Below are positions 38,422 through 51,183 of a stretch of 64,000 nt of DNA, piece after piece. This DNA is from Desulfofustis limnaeus (lineage in GTDB: Bacteria > Desulfobacterota > Desulfobulbia > Desulfobulbales > Desulfocapsaceae): assembly GCF_023169885.1 (NCBI RefSeq), contig NZ_AP025516.1, forward strand, positions 2,428,501 to 2,492,500, written 5' to 3'. The position numbers and the translations under genes are program-made. Below the pieces are notes generated by a model that saw nothing but the letters and a program-made list of their open reading frames with translations, ran no database searches and was not told the origin of the DNA. The first letter of the stretch is position 1. Each line of letters begins with the position of its first letter.

Positions 38422-39578
38422 GATACAGCCGACTCCCCGCTTCGCTGGGTTGTGGCACTGGTCGTCACCGTCTTGTTCTTCGTGCCGGCCGGTGCCTCCG
38501 CATCATCAGCCGCCAGGTGGCTGGCCGCATACTCGTAGAGCTGCAGATCGAAACGGATGAGCGGGTCGAGGATCTCCCAGGTGACGGTTCGCGCCGGATC
38601 GAACAGACGGTAGTGCTGAGCCCGGTTCGCCTGCACCGACTGCGGCTGCGGCGGCAACCCGAGATCACGGCAGAACCGGTCACGGAATCGATCGTAGGAC
38701 TCGGTGAGACCAATCTGGTGGAATCGCTGCATGGTGGCCACCGCCTGCTCCAGATCCGACTGGGTGACCCGTTCCGGCCGATAATCGAGAAAGTAGCGCG
38801 TCTGCATATTATCGAAGAAATCACGCTGATAGCCGGAAAGCCCGGTGACGAAATCACGCAATTGGTCGTCGTCGGTCAAATCGATGGCGCCGAGCCATCG
38901 GGACAGCTCCTTGATGGTGCGGTTATGGTGGAAATCGTAATGCACCTCGAGCCGTTCGTCGGCAGCCACCCGGCGCACATAGTTGAGATGGGAGTGCAGG
39001 TGGGCCCTCGGCTCCCGGAGCAACGCCAGATACTGCCATCGTTGTGGCGGCAGCATCCCGAGAGCCTGCCGCCAGGGCAGATGTCCGGAGAGAAACTGAG
39101 CAGAACCCGCCAACCGCCCTCGCTCCTCCGGCGGGAGCCGTTCCACATGGAAAGCCAGACAAGAGGCCGAAAAACAGCGGCGAGCAAACGCATTGAACGA
39201 GGAGCCGGCAGTCTTCGGGAGATGCATGAAGAAGATCGGCCGAGTCAACGACGGGCGCAGCAGCTCCAGGTCGCGGCACGCAAAACTGAGCAACGGGCGG
39301 GAATGTCCATCCACCTGGATGGACAGCCGGCGGTACTGCAGCGGATCAAAGCCGTCGGGAAACGAGCAGTCAAAGCCGCAACAGCCGGTAGGGTGCAGGC
39401 CGCTACGCTGCAGATCGGGCCGGTAATCGCGACAAAGGACCGAGCCGATTTCCGTGTCGTCTGCAACCAGTCGCAGCAGCACCGGTCGGCGTTTGGCGAG
39501 CCGGTAAAAGCACCAGCCGCGGACAAAACGCCCGTTGATGCGATCGATGGCGAACCGGTACAGCTTGTCGATCAGCAT
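38418..39578 (-). CDS. Sulfotransferase-family protein
   Basis: Starting at ATG 39578 behind GGAG, the product has 386 residues. An N-terminal domain of about 115 residues (IDRINGRFVRGWCFYRLAKR) precedes the sulfotransferase core. The PAPS-binding 5'-phosphosulfate loop is FFMHLPKTAGSSFN near residue 125 and the 3'-phosphate region is LALLREPRAHLHSHLNYVRR near 185. The acceptor is probably a carbohydrate, as for Sulfotransfer_2-type enzymes. It is coupled to an anion transporter. In a sulfate reducer, making PAPS for this enzyme would need separate enzymes. Confidence 0.82.
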   Translation of the reverse strand: MLIDKLYRFAIDRINGRFVRGWCFYRLAKRRPVLLRLVADDTEIGSVLCRDYRPDLQRSGLHPTGCCGFDCSFPDGFDPLQYRRLSIQVDGHSRPLLSFACRDLELLRPSLTRPIFFMHLPKTAGSSFNAFARRCFSASCLAFHVERLPPEERGRLAGSAQFLSGHLPWRQALGMLPPQRWQYLALLREPRAHLHSHLNYVRRVAADERLEVHYDFHHNRTIKELSRWLGAIDLTDDDQLRDFVTGLSGYQRDFFDNMQTRYFLDYRPERVTQSDLEQAVATMQRFHQIGLTESYDRFRDRFCRDLGLPPQPQSVQANRAQHYRLFDPARTVTWEILDPLIRFDLQLYEYAASHLAADDAEAPAGTKNKTVTTSATTQRSGESAVS

Positions 39579-39640
39579 GATTTCTCCAGCACGGTCCACC
39601 GGCCCCTGCGCGCAGGAGCCTCGTTAAATACAGCACCGGT

Positions 39641-41233
39641 TCAGCGCAACGGATACCGCTTCTTCAAGGTCTGATAGACCACGGTTGACACCTTGCGGAT
39701 GACATTGCCGCGAGTCAGCATCCAATTACCGTAGTCCTTGGCCCGGGTGGCTCGCTCGATGACGCCGACCAGGGCATACGGGTAACTCTTACCGTTGGTC
39801 CCGCGCAACACCAGGATCCCCATATCGCCGCAGAGGTGGGCCGTGGAGCCGGTCTTGCCATAGACCAGGGTGCCCCGGGGGATCGGTGTGCCATGATAGA
39901 GCCGGTCCCGTTTCGGCAGCGACATCAGACGACGAATCTCTTTGCTATGCGGCAGGTTGTCGCGCCACAACTGCTGCAGAAAACGGACATAATCGGACGG
40001 CGAAGCGCTGTTCAGATAGGTCCTGCCGCCCGGCGGGATATATTCAACGATGGAGGTATGGCGAAAGATGCTGCCGTATTCGCTTTTCAGGATCCGATTG
40101 ACCTTCTCCGGGCCGCCGGCCGCCTTCATGACCCAGTTGGTGGCCGCGTTGTTGCTGCGCTGGATCATCAGCTCCATATTCTGTTTGGTCTTCGGCCCAT
40201 AGGGCACTTCGCCTCGGGCTGCCTGGTGGAAAAAGGCCAGCGCGATGAACGGCTTGATCATGCTCGCCGCCTGAAAGACCTGATCGGCGTTGATGGCCAC
40301 CAAGTTTTTATCGTTTTCCAAGTCGTAGACCATCCAGCCGGTCCGCTCCTCCCCGGAAAGTCTTCCTTGCCGGCGAATGTCACCGATAAGCTGTTCGATG
40401 GAGCGGGAGAGTTCCTGGTCGACCGCATCGCCTGGTCGCACCACCTCGCCGGCCACCGGTGCCTTGTACACCGTCTCAATCACCGGTTTCTTTTCTCCAG
40501 CCACAACCGGTGGCGAGGCTGGTACCTGCTTCGTTTCAGCAGGTACGCTTGGCTCCGGCGTGGCCGGCGGCTGCTCGGCCGTTGCCGACGCCGTTTGGGC
40601 CGATTGCCGACCGGTGCTTTGGTCGTCGAGCATGCTCGCCTCACCGAAGACCACCGGATTGTTGTTCTCGGCAATGATGGTGGTCGACACCTTGTACCGC
40701 TTCAACATCTTGGCATGCTTCTTGGCCACCGAGTGGGTTGAAGAACGATCGCCACGACGCCGATAAATGAGCGTGTAATTGCCGGCATCGGTCTGCTCGA
40801 TGAAGAGGCTGCTGCCGACTTCGGCCCCCAGTATCCGATAGACGGTATCGTACCTCTTTTTCAAGGCGTCCAGGTTTGGCCCCAGCCCGTAGCTGACGTT
40901 GAACAGCTCGTCATAGCCACGATCCTCGATCGCCAGACACTCGGAGAACTCGGCATTCCGCAGGATCTCACTGTGCTGGACCATCACCTGGGCAGCCGTT
41001 AGCGCCGTGCCGTTGTGATCGTAGATGACCCCGAACCGCCCATCCTCGTGACGGACGACCCGCAGCTTGCGGGCCACTTCGTCACCGAGCAACTCCGCCA
41101 GTTGGTTCTGGTAATCGAGGGCATTGTCCAGGCTGTCGTCCCAGACGTAGATCACATCGTACGCCGGAGCCGCCAGAGACAAACGCCAGGGAAAAAACAC
41201 ACAGATGAATAAAGGAAGAAGAATACGAAACAT
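39641..41233 (-). CDS. Exported serine hydrolase, class A beta-lactamase fold, with duplicated N-terminal domain
   Basis: The 530-residue precursor has a signal peptide (1-21). Two similar ~65-residue segments follow (about 40-105 and 120-190; both with a GxYxxIYxxxG strand and a histidine-lysine helix). Then come a Pro-rich linker (200-265) and a beta-lactamase/transpeptidase-like domain. Catalytic motifs are AASMIKPF (SxxK), QRSNNAATN (SxN) and VYGKTGST (KTG). No class A Glu166 loop was recognised with certainty, so beta-lactam hydrolysis is not shown. It could be a peptidoglycan-acting enzyme. The next gene, divergent, is a VanY-type peptidase, which fits cell-wall work. Confidence 0.82.
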   Translation of the reverse strand: MFRILLPLFICVFFPWRLSLAAPAYDVIYVWDDSLDNALDYQNQLAELLGDEVARKLRVVRHEDGRFGVIYDHNGTALTAAQVMVQHSEILRNAEFSECLAIEDRGYDELFNVSYGLGPNLDALKKRYDTVYRILGAEVGSSLFIEQTDAGNYTLIYRRRGDRSSTHSVAKKHAKMLKRYKVSTTIIAENNNPVVFGEASMLDDQSTGRQSAQTASATAEQPPATPEPSVPAETKQVPASPPVVAGEKKPVIETVYKAPVAGEVVRPGDAVDQELSRSIEQLIGDIRRQGRLSGEERTGWMVYDLENDKNLVAINADQVFQAASMIKPFIALAFFHQAARGEVPYGPKTKQNMELMIQRSNNAATNWVMKAAGGPEKVNRILKSEYGSIFRHTSIVEYIPPGGRTYLNSASPSDYVRFLQQLWRDNLPHSKEIRRLMSLPKRDRLYHGTPIPRGTLVYGKTGSTAHLCGDMGILVLRGTNGKSYPYALVGVIERATRAKDYGNWMLTRGNVIRKVSTVVYQTLKKRYPLR

Positions 41234-41470
41234 CAGTAACTCAGAAACTCAGTTCAGGACGTTCACAGACGAGTCGGGTCAACCGCTGCCGGCCACAGAC
41301 AACCAGGCACTATAACAGAAGGTCCGGTGAATCTCCGTAAAAAACAAGGATAAAAATAACTATCGGTCCTTTCTGTCCAGCAAAGCGCCGCTGAGCAATA
41401 ATAAAGAGGCGTCCAGGCGACCACCAGGAGGCAGCTTGCTGCGGCCGTCATCTTCTGGTAAAGCTGGTCC

Positions 41471-42259
41471 ATGAAGTTTTTCTCCACCACAGATACCGCG
41501 CCCTCCTCTTGCTCGAAGGTGGCCAGATGGTCATGTTCAGCCGTTTATGTCTTTGTCATCGCCACCCTGCTCTCGCTGCTTTCGTCGGCAACACAATCTC
41601 GAGCAGCCGAGATCGGCGCCCGGGAACCGGCAGCAATCGACCGAACCGGGATCGAGACCCTGATCATCGATGGCAAACACTATCTCATCCCGCCGCCGTG
41701 GGCCGGTCACCGAATGGCTGTCCCCTCCCTGCCCGCCGGTTCCTTTCGGCTGATTCCTCGGGAACATGCGTACAACGGCACCACGGTGCATATTCATGTC
41801 TCAGCGTTTGCCCCGCTGTTGGCGATGCTGCGCCAGGCACGCATCGATGGTATCGATCTGCAGGTGGAATCCGGTTATCGCAGCGAACGCTATCAGCGCT
41901 TGATCTTTTCCCGGATGTTGGCGGCAGGCCGGGACTTTGACGATATCATCCGCTTTGTGGCGCCCCCCGGTTATTCGCAACACCACCTCGGAACCGCTGT
42001 CGACTTTTATCCAAGCGACTGGCGCTTCGCCGCCACTGCCGATTACGCCTGGTTACAGGACAATGCCGCCCGTTTCTGCTTTGAGCAGACCTACCCCCAG
42101 GACAATGCAGAGGGAATGCCCTGGGAAGCTTGGCACTGGAATTATGCGGGTACTGGCGACCCGGCAAAAGACGCTATGACGCGCGGCCAACCCCAGGGAA
42201 GGTGCGCGGAGATGACTGCCATCGAAGAGACGGCGAGAGAAAATGACGGCCAACCCTAG
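41471..42259 (+). CDS. Exported D-alanyl-D-alanine carboxypeptidase (VanY family)
   Basis: The 262-residue protein has an N-terminal signal/anchor helix (20-45) and a zinc peptidase domain: VESGYRSERYQRLIF, SQHHLGTAVDFYP (zinc His and Asp) and EAWHWNYAG (catalytic Glu and third zinc ligand). The fold removes the terminal D-Ala of peptidoglycan peptides in the periplasm. It is divergent from the serine hydrolase and convergent with the FadR-type regulator. Confidence 0.9.
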   Translation: MKFFSTTDTAPSSCSKVARWSCSAVYVFVIATLLSLLSSATQSRAAEIGAREPAAIDRTGIETLIIDGKHYLIPPPWAGHRMAVPSLPAGSFRLIPREHAYNGTTVHIHVSAFAPLLAMLRQARIDGIDLQVESGYRSERYQRLIFSRMLAAGRDFDDIIRFVAPPGYSQHHLGTAVDFYPSDWRFAATADYAWLQDNAARFCFEQTYPQDNAEGMPWEAWHWNYAGTGDPAKDAMTRGQPQGRCAEMTAIEETARENDGQP

Positions 42260-42314
42260 CGGCCCGGGGAGATGGTCGCTCTTCCCGAGCCAGGCGGACC
42301 GCCGGGCCGGGCAG

Positions 42315-43037
42315 CTATTGTTTGACCGAGGATTCTTTGGCAATGAGCCGGTTGAGCAACGATTCCACGTAAGAAAGGTGCTCTTCCATTCTGGTCAGGG
42401 CCTGTTGCTCGTCCCGAGCCTTGATCGCCTCGACGATGGATTGATGCTGATCGAGGATCGCCATCTTTTCATCGTTCATGTAGCACAGTCCGACCTTTTC
42501 CTTGAGCAGATCGTAGATGGAAAACATCAAATGGGTCTGGATCTTGTTGTGAGCCGCCTCGGCGATGGCGATATGAAACTCGGCATCATCCTCGGTAACG
42601 CTGTCATGAGCTTCCAGTTTTGCACGCATGGATACCAGGCAGCGCTCCAGTTTGGCGATGTCGGCATCGGTGGCGCGGCGCGCCGCCAGCCGGGCATTGC
42701 CGCGCTCGATAATGGTGCGCGATTCGATCAGTTCCAACGACGTGCTCATGTCCTCCTTCAACAGCCGATGCAACGGCTCGGTGATATTGGACGGCACCAG
42801 GGACCGCACTCTGGTCCGCTGGCGTTGGGCCATTTTGACAAACCCCATGGTCGACAGGGCATTCAGCGCCTCGCGCAGGGTCGGTCGGCTGACGTTGAAG
42901 ACCTTCATCAACTCCCGTTCCGGCGGTAATGCATCGCCCGGCTTAAGCTTGCCGCTGGCAATCAGGGTCTTCACCTGATCGATGATCTGCGCCGAAACCT
43001 TTTTTTGTTCTATAGCTCGAAAAACGTTATCTTCCAT
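42315..43037 (-). CDS. FadR/GntR-family regulator (GlcC/PdhR/LldR-like)
   Basis: Starting at ATG 43037 (AGGAACC upstream), the product has 240 residues. A winged helix (10-70) carries LPPERELMKVFNVSRPTLRE, and an all-helical FCD ligand-binding domain (85-230) has the Asp/His metal set (DDAEFHIAIAEAAHN and later HQSIVEAI). This subfamily usually represses 2-hydroxyacid or 2-oxoacid genes and binds TGGTNNNACCA-like palindromes. Such palindromes overlap the predicted start sites of the acyl-CoA ligase operon and the TRAP operon nearby. The regulator is last in the minus-strand glycolate cluster, so it is the prime candidate to control it. Confidence 0.9.
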   Translation of the reverse strand: MEDNVFRAIEQKKVSAQIIDQVKTLIASGKLKPGDALPPERELMKVFNVSRPTLREALNALSTMGFVKMAQRQRTRVRSLVPSNITEPLHRLLKEDMSTSLELIESRTIIERGNARLAARRATDADIAKLERCLVSMRAKLEAHDSVTEDDAEFHIAIAEAAHNKIQTHLMFSIYDLLKEKVGLCYMNDEKMAILDQHQSIVEAIKARDEQQALTRMEEHLSYVESLLNRLIAKESSVKQ

Positions 43038-43073
43038 GGTTCCTGTCTCAACGGTAAAACGCGAGAAACAAAG

Positions 43074-43105
43074 GAACCGGACCGGTTTTCGTTCCGGCCC
43101 GGTTC
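43074..43105. other. Hairpin in the leader of the regulator gene
   Basis: GAACCGG-A-CCGG pairs with CCGG-C-CCGGTTC around an eight-base loop, with one mismatch. It lies 37 bases before the regulator start, with no T-run on the minus strand. Confidence 0.45.
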
Positions 43106-43166
43106 TGTCTATCCGGTTAGGTGATCTCGGCGATCTTGGTTCATTTAGCTGACTGATCGGCCCGAG

Positions 43167-43200
43167 CGGCGAAAGAGAAGGCGCTGCTCCCCTTTCGCCG
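43167..43200 (-). terminator. Possible terminator after pyruvate:ferredoxin oxidoreductase
   Basis: CGGCGAAAG and CTTTCGCCG arms are separated by 16 bases, beginning 13 bases after the oxidoreductase stop. The stem is GC-rich but there is no T-run, so it may only reduce read-through into the regulator gene. Confidence 0.45.
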
Positions 43201-43212
43201 TTGGTTCGATCC

Positions 43213-46767
<3,555 letters not shown>

Positions 46768-46918
46768 TCAGTCGCAATTCTTCGCACGGGCGGCAAAAAG
46801 AAAAGCGAACGCCTGGCGCGGCACCGCGCCGCGGCTCTTAGAGACCGACATCCGGTGTCCGTCGCCATAGGAACGATTCTGGTGTTTGTCCGGTACTTCA
46901 GCAGGATGCGCCGACTAC

Positions 46919-46968
46919 TGGACTGACCACGGCTCAAGAAATGTATATGACTTTGGCCGCTTTGGCAA
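46919..46968 (-). promoter_or_regulatory. Predicted sigma-70 promoter with FadR-type operator ahead of nifJ
   Basis: On the minus strand TTGCCA (46968-46963), 17 bases, then TACATT (46945-46940). TGGTCAGTCCA follows at 46929-46919, across the expected start of transcription. It differs at one base from the perfect TGGTNNNACCA seen twice elsewhere in the cluster. The leader to the start codon would be about 200 bases. Confidence 0.5.
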
Positions 46969-47060
46969 GCGCATACTCCTACGGAGTCGCGCTAAATTTT
47001 TGATCTTTGTCATCAGGACAGTGAATACCATCAGACGGTAGCGGCACCACATGGCCTCGC

Positions 47061-47089
47061 GCCAGCGGCACCCGATGGGTGCCGCTGGC
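47061..47089 (-). terminator. Strong hairpin after glcF
   Basis: A perfect 13-base stem (GCCAGCGGCACCC and complement) with a three-base loop starts 40 bases past the glcF stop. No T-run follows, so it may act with Rho or protect the 3' end. It separates the glc genes from the nifJ promoter. Confidence 0.6.
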
Positions 47090-47129
47090 GAGGAGAAAAG
47101 GCCGGGTTCGTCCGTCTGCACCGCTCTGG

Positions 47130-48461
47130 TCAGTGCAACGTGTCCTTGTACGCCAGCATTTCCGAGATATGAAAGACCTTGGTCTTCAACCCGTGCCGTT
47201 TGATCCCGTAGGCGAGCTGAATCATGCAGGCCGGACAGCTGGTCACCAAGATATCGGCCTCGGTTTTTTTCAGGTTGTTCATCTTCCGATCCAGGACCTT
47301 CTGCGACAGATCGTAATGGGTCAGCGCGTAGGAACCGGCACCGCCGCAGCACCAATCGGCCTCGGCCATCTCCCGGAAGGTGACGCCGGGAATCTTTTTC
47401 AGGACCTCCCGGGGTTCGTTCTTGATGTTCTGGCCGCGCACCGCATGGCAGGGATCGTGGTAAGTGACGATCACCGCCGCGGCGCCGGCTCCTTTCTTCT
47501 CGCCACCCTTCGGAGCGGCGGCATGGGCGTCGTGATAGCTGGAGACCGTTTCGTCACCGCTCCGCTGCCCCTGATCGTCGGCATAGAGGAACTCGACCAC
47601 GTCCTTGATCATCGGCAGTTCCTTGTTGGCGCGCTCGTAGTCGCGTCCGTCGTCCTTGAAGATCTTCGGATACTTCTTCAAGAACGAGGCACAACTCGAG
47701 CAATCGGTGACGATCACATCCACATCGAGCTTCTCGAAGGCGTCGAGATTCTTGCGGGCCAGCATCTTGGTGTTGTCCATGTCGCCGTAGGTATACGGCG
47801 GCAGACCGCAGCAGCAGTTGTCGATGACGGTCACCGATTTGCCTTTCTTTTTCAGAGCCTCGAAGGTCGCCTTGCCGGCCTGAATCTGGATCACGTCGAT
47901 ACCGCAGCCGACGAAATAGCCGATCTTCAGCTTGTCGCCCTGCCCCGGGTAGACACCGGGCTTGATGGTGCCCCGGAAGGAGCTCATGGGCAGCTTGTCG
48001 ACGATCCCTTCTGCCTTCGGCAGATCCCGACCGAAGATGCGCAGCAGACCGAGCGCATTGGCCACCTTGGAAGCGCCGGAGTTTTTCCCCAGGGCCACGG
48101 CCCGGGCGGCCACGTGCAACCGCTTCGGATAGGGCAGCAGATGCTCGAAGAGCAGCCGATGCGCCGGCTTTTTCCCGACCTTGTCGAGATATTCGGCGCG
48201 GGCGTTGAGCACCAGATCGGCGGTGGGCACCTTGCCGAAGCAATTGGTAGTGCAAGCGCCGCAGCCGAGGCAGGTGAACAACGGATCCTCCAACTCTTCA
48301 TCCCATTCCACTCGCTTTTCGATAATGCCGCGCAGCATTGCCAGTCGGCCGCGGGCGACGCCGCTCTCATGGCCGGTCGCCCGAAAAATCGGGCAGGCAA
48401 CGTGACAGAAACCGCATTTGTTGCATTTGGCAATGGCATCGTAACTCGTTAATACAGTCAT
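47130..48461 (-). CDS. glcF: Glycolate oxidase iron-sulfur subunit (GlcF-like)
   Basis: ATG 48461 behind TTAGGAATT gives 443 residues. Two ferredoxin-type [4Fe-4S] sites come first (CNKCGFCHVACP and CLGCGACTTNC). Two CCG (heterodisulfide-reductase-D-like) domains follow: one with NCCCGLPPYTYGD and DCSSC, the other with DPCHAVRGQ, WCCGGAG and SCPACM. The subunit takes electrons from the FAD subunits and passes them to a membrane or soluble carrier. It lies 67 bases downstream of the fused GlcDE gene. Other 2-hydroxyacid dehydrogenases (lactate) have the same subunit, so the substrate rests on context. Confidence 0.9.
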   Translation of the reverse strand: MTVLTSYDAIAKCNKCGFCHVACPIFRATGHESGVARGRLAMLRGIIEKRVEWDEELEDPLFTCLGCGACTTNCFGKVPTADLVLNARAEYLDKVGKKPAHRLLFEHLLPYPKRLHVAARAVALGKNSGASKVANALGLLRIFGRDLPKAEGIVDKLPMSSFRGTIKPGVYPGQGDKLKIGYFVGCGIDVIQIQAGKATFEALKKKGKSVTVIDNCCCGLPPYTYGDMDNTKMLARKNLDAFEKLDVDVIVTDCSSCASFLKKYPKIFKDDGRDYERANKELPMIKDVVEFLYADDQGQRSGDETVSSYHDAHAAAPKGGEKKGAGAAAVIVTYHDPCHAVRGQNIKNEPREVLKKIPGVTFREMAEADWCCGGAGSYALTHYDLSQKVLDRKMNNLKKTEADILVTSCPACMIQLAYGIKRHGLKTKVFHISEMLAYKDTLH

Positions 48462-48528
48462 AATTCCTAACCTCACCTTGTTGATAGTACGTCAATACAC
48501 AGCGTCACTCGTCTGCGATGCCGTTGCC

Positions 48529-51111
48529 TCACACCCGTCCGGGCAAAACCCCGGGGGCGAAGATCTTGTCGGGATCCAAAGCCTTCTTGATGGAATGGCT
48601 GAGTTTCCACTCTTTCCTGCCGGACCCGAAGACATCAGCGGTCTGCTTGAAAGACTCCGGCGCCTTGAGCAGCATGCCATGGCCCTGACAGCGGGTGACG
48701 AGCCGGTCGATCTTGACCCACTGGTCGGCGCTGAGGCTGGCAAAGCCGGCATGGATGCGCGCACCGGCGACGTCGATAACGATCTGCTCGGGCCGGGCGA
48801 TTTTCGCCACCTCCTCATACCATTCCTGGACCCGGGCAATGACCGTATCCGCCTGCATGACGAACGGTGCCTGCCAGACCGCGGCAAAACGATCAGCCAG
48901 CGCGCCCTCGAGCAGCGGGTAGTCGCTGGTACCCGCCGGCGTCAGGCCGCCCTGCTTCATCAGCTCGACACATCGCTGCACCTGGCTGGGCACCACGATC
49001 TGCAGCCCCTCGAAGCCGGTCATCACCTTCCAGGCGCCGCCCTCCGGCACCACCACGACAAACACCGGCAGCAGGTTGGAATTGACGATCTTGGCGGCAG
49101 TAGCGCAACACTGCGCCAGACTGCCGGTGGCGGTAGTCATCTGGCAGGCCTCGGGCCGGGTGGACACCTTCCAGGTGGTCTCGGTAATCAGGCCGAGGGT
49201 ACCCAGCGATCCGTTCATCAACCGGGTCATGTCATAGCCGGCCACGTTTTTCATGACTTTGCCGCCGGCACTGACCATGGCTCCGGCACTATCGATATAC
49301 TGCAGGCCGAGCAGCAGGTCGCGCGGTGCACCGTAGGCAAGCCGTTCCGGTCCGACGGCGGCCATGGCCACCACGCTGCCGATGGTCGACCCGGTCTGGA
49401 AATAGGGGGGACGCAGGGGCAGCCACTGGTTTTTTTCTCCCAACTTTTCCTGGAGAGCCGACAGGGCCAGACCGGCGCCGACGGTGATGAACTGGTTGTC
49501 GGAATCATACTCGATGATCTCGGTCATCTTCAGGCTGTCGATCTCCTGCACCGGCGCGGTGGTGAGATTGCCGACACCGTTGAAGGTGCCGACACCGGTA
49601 AAACGAACCGCCTTTTTCGCGGCCCGGGCCTGTTTTATCTGCTCCATGGCCTCGGCCACACCGGCCGCCGTGGCGCCACCGGGACGTTTGAGGATGGTCG
49701 GCTCGGACGGCGGCAGTCGTTTCTGGCCCTGCTTCGGCACCGGGATGATCTTGCCGGGGTTGAGCAGGTTGGCGGGGTCGAGCGCCAGTTTGACCTCCTG
49801 CTGAGTGTTGAGGTCGTTGCCGGAGAAGATCATATGCATGGCCTCCTGCTTCTCGTGGCCGACGCCATGTTCACCGGAAATCGTTCCACCCAGTTCCGCG
49901 CAGACCTCCATGATGTCCCACCCGGCCTTGTGCACCAGCTCCAGCTCCTCGGGTTTGCGCGAATCGAACATCAAAAGGGGATGAAGGTTGCCGTCGCCGG
50001 CATGGAAGACGTTGCCGACCGGACAGCCGTATTTCTCGGAAATCTGCTGAACCCGCTCCAGCGCCTCGGGCAACCGGGAGCGCAGAACGCAGCCGTCGTT
50101 GACCAGGTAGTTGGGCGACAGGTTACAGATGGCCCCGAAGGCCCCGCGCCGGCCTTTCCACAACAGGTCTCGTTCGGCCTGGTTCTTGGCCACCCGAACT
50201 TCACGGCACTGGGTGGCCATGCAGATCTCCTCGATCTTGGCGGCCTGCTCTTTGAGACCGGTGCTCATCCCTTCCACTTCGATGATCAGCACCGCCGCGG
50301 CATCCACCGGATAACCGCAGGAACCGCCCATCTCCACCGCCTTGATGATGGTGTTGTCCATCATTTCCAGGGTCAACGGCACGATGCCGGCGCGAATGAT
50401 CTCCGATACCGACCGGGCGGCATGCGGGATGGCGTCATAGATGGCAAGCATAGTGATAACCGATTCGGTCTTCGGCGTGATCCGCACCGTGATCTCGGTG
50501 GCCACACCGAGGCAGCCCTCACTGCCGACCACCAGGCCGCGCAGATCGTAACCAGGCGGGTCGAGAGCCGGGCCGGCCACATCGACGACATCGCCGTCGG
50601 TCATGACCATCTTCATGCCGAGGATATGGTTGGAGGTGACGCCGTATTTCAGGCAGCGCGGCCCACCGGAGTTCTCCCCGACGTTGCCGCCGATCGTCGA
50701 TACCTTCTGGCTGGCCGGATCAGGGGCGTAGAACATGCCGAGCGGCGCCACCGCCTCCTGCAACTCCAGGTTGGTGACGCCGGTCTGAACCACCGCATAA
50801 CGGCTCTCCGGGTGGATTTCCAGAATCTTGTCGAAGCGGGCCAGGGCCACCACCAGACCGGAATGGCTGATCGTCCCTCCGGAGAGGTTGGTGGCGAAAC
50901 CACGCGAAACGGAAGGCACGCCGGCCCGGTGCGCTTCCCGCAACACGCTCGACACCTCTTCCGTGGTGGCGGGAAAAACGACCAACCCCGGCATATCGGC
51001 AGGGACGACCGAGGCGTCGTAGGAATACAGCTCTCTATCGGCATGGGAATGTTTCACATACTCCTTGCCGACAATTTCTTCCATGGTGCGAATAAAACTT
51101 TCAGTAATCAT
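48529..51111 (-). CDS. Fused GlcD-GlcE FAD-linked 2-hydroxyacid (glycolate) oxidase
   Basis: The 860-residue protein (GGAGGAG before ATG) holds two flavoprotein modules. Residues 1-465 are a complete GlcD: an FAD-binding PCMH domain (MPGLVVFPATTEEVSSVLRE; STIGGNVGENSGGPRCLKYG) and an FAD-oxidase C-terminal domain with NVFHAGDGNLHPLL and ISGEHGVGHEKQEAM. Residues 480-860 resemble GlcE: a second PCMH domain (FTGVGTFNG; TIGSVVAMAA; GGKVMKNVAGYDMTRL) and a short C-terminal domain. In E. coli these are separate chains. With GlcF it would oxidise glycolate to glyoxylate on the cytoplasmic side of the membrane. Confidence 0.9.
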   Translation of the reverse strand: MITESFIRTMEEIVGKEYVKHSHADRELYSYDASVVPADMPGLVVFPATTEEVSSVLREAHRAGVPSVSRGFATNLSGGTISHSGLVVALARFDKILEIHPESRYAVVQTGVTNLELQEAVAPLGMFYAPDPASQKVSTIGGNVGENSGGPRCLKYGVTSNHILGMKMVMTDGDVVDVAGPALDPPGYDLRGLVVGSEGCLGVATEITVRITPKTESVITMLAIYDAIPHAARSVSEIIRAGIVPLTLEMMDNTIIKAVEMGGSCGYPVDAAAVLIIEVEGMSTGLKEQAAKIEEICMATQCREVRVAKNQAERDLLWKGRRGAFGAICNLSPNYLVNDGCVLRSRLPEALERVQQISEKYGCPVGNVFHAGDGNLHPLLMFDSRKPEELELVHKAGWDIMEVCAELGGTISGEHGVGHEKQEAMHMIFSGNDLNTQQEVKLALDPANLLNPGKIIPVPKQGQKRLPPSEPTILKRPGGATAAGVAEAMEQIKQARAAKKAVRFTGVGTFNGVGNLTTAPVQEIDSLKMTEIIEYDSDNQFITVGAGLALSALQEKLGEKNQWLPLRPPYFQTGSTIGSVVAMAAVGPERLAYGAPRDLLLGLQYIDSAGAMVSAGGKVMKNVAGYDMTRLMNGSLGTLGLITETTWKVSTRPEACQMTTATGSLAQCCATAAKIVNSNLLPVFVVVVPEGGAWKVMTGFEGLQIVVPSQVQRCVELMKQGGLTPAGTSDYPLLEGALADRFAAVWQAPFVMQADTVIARVQEWYEEVAKIARPEQIVIDVAGARIHAGFASLSADQWVKIDRLVTRCQGHGMLLKAPESFKQTADVFGSGRKEWKLSHSIKKALDPDKIFAPGVLPGRV

Positions 51112-51183
51112 GTGTCTCCTCCGACAGCCTCTCTGTAAAGCTTGTTCCGGTCTCCGCCGCCAAGGGCCGATTCCCGAAAAAAA

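Noticed and set aside
42260-42309. CGGCCCGG/CCGGGCCG inverted repeat between the convergent VanY and regulator genes
   Set aside because: The loop is 34 bases and there is no T-run, so it is too weak to call a terminator.
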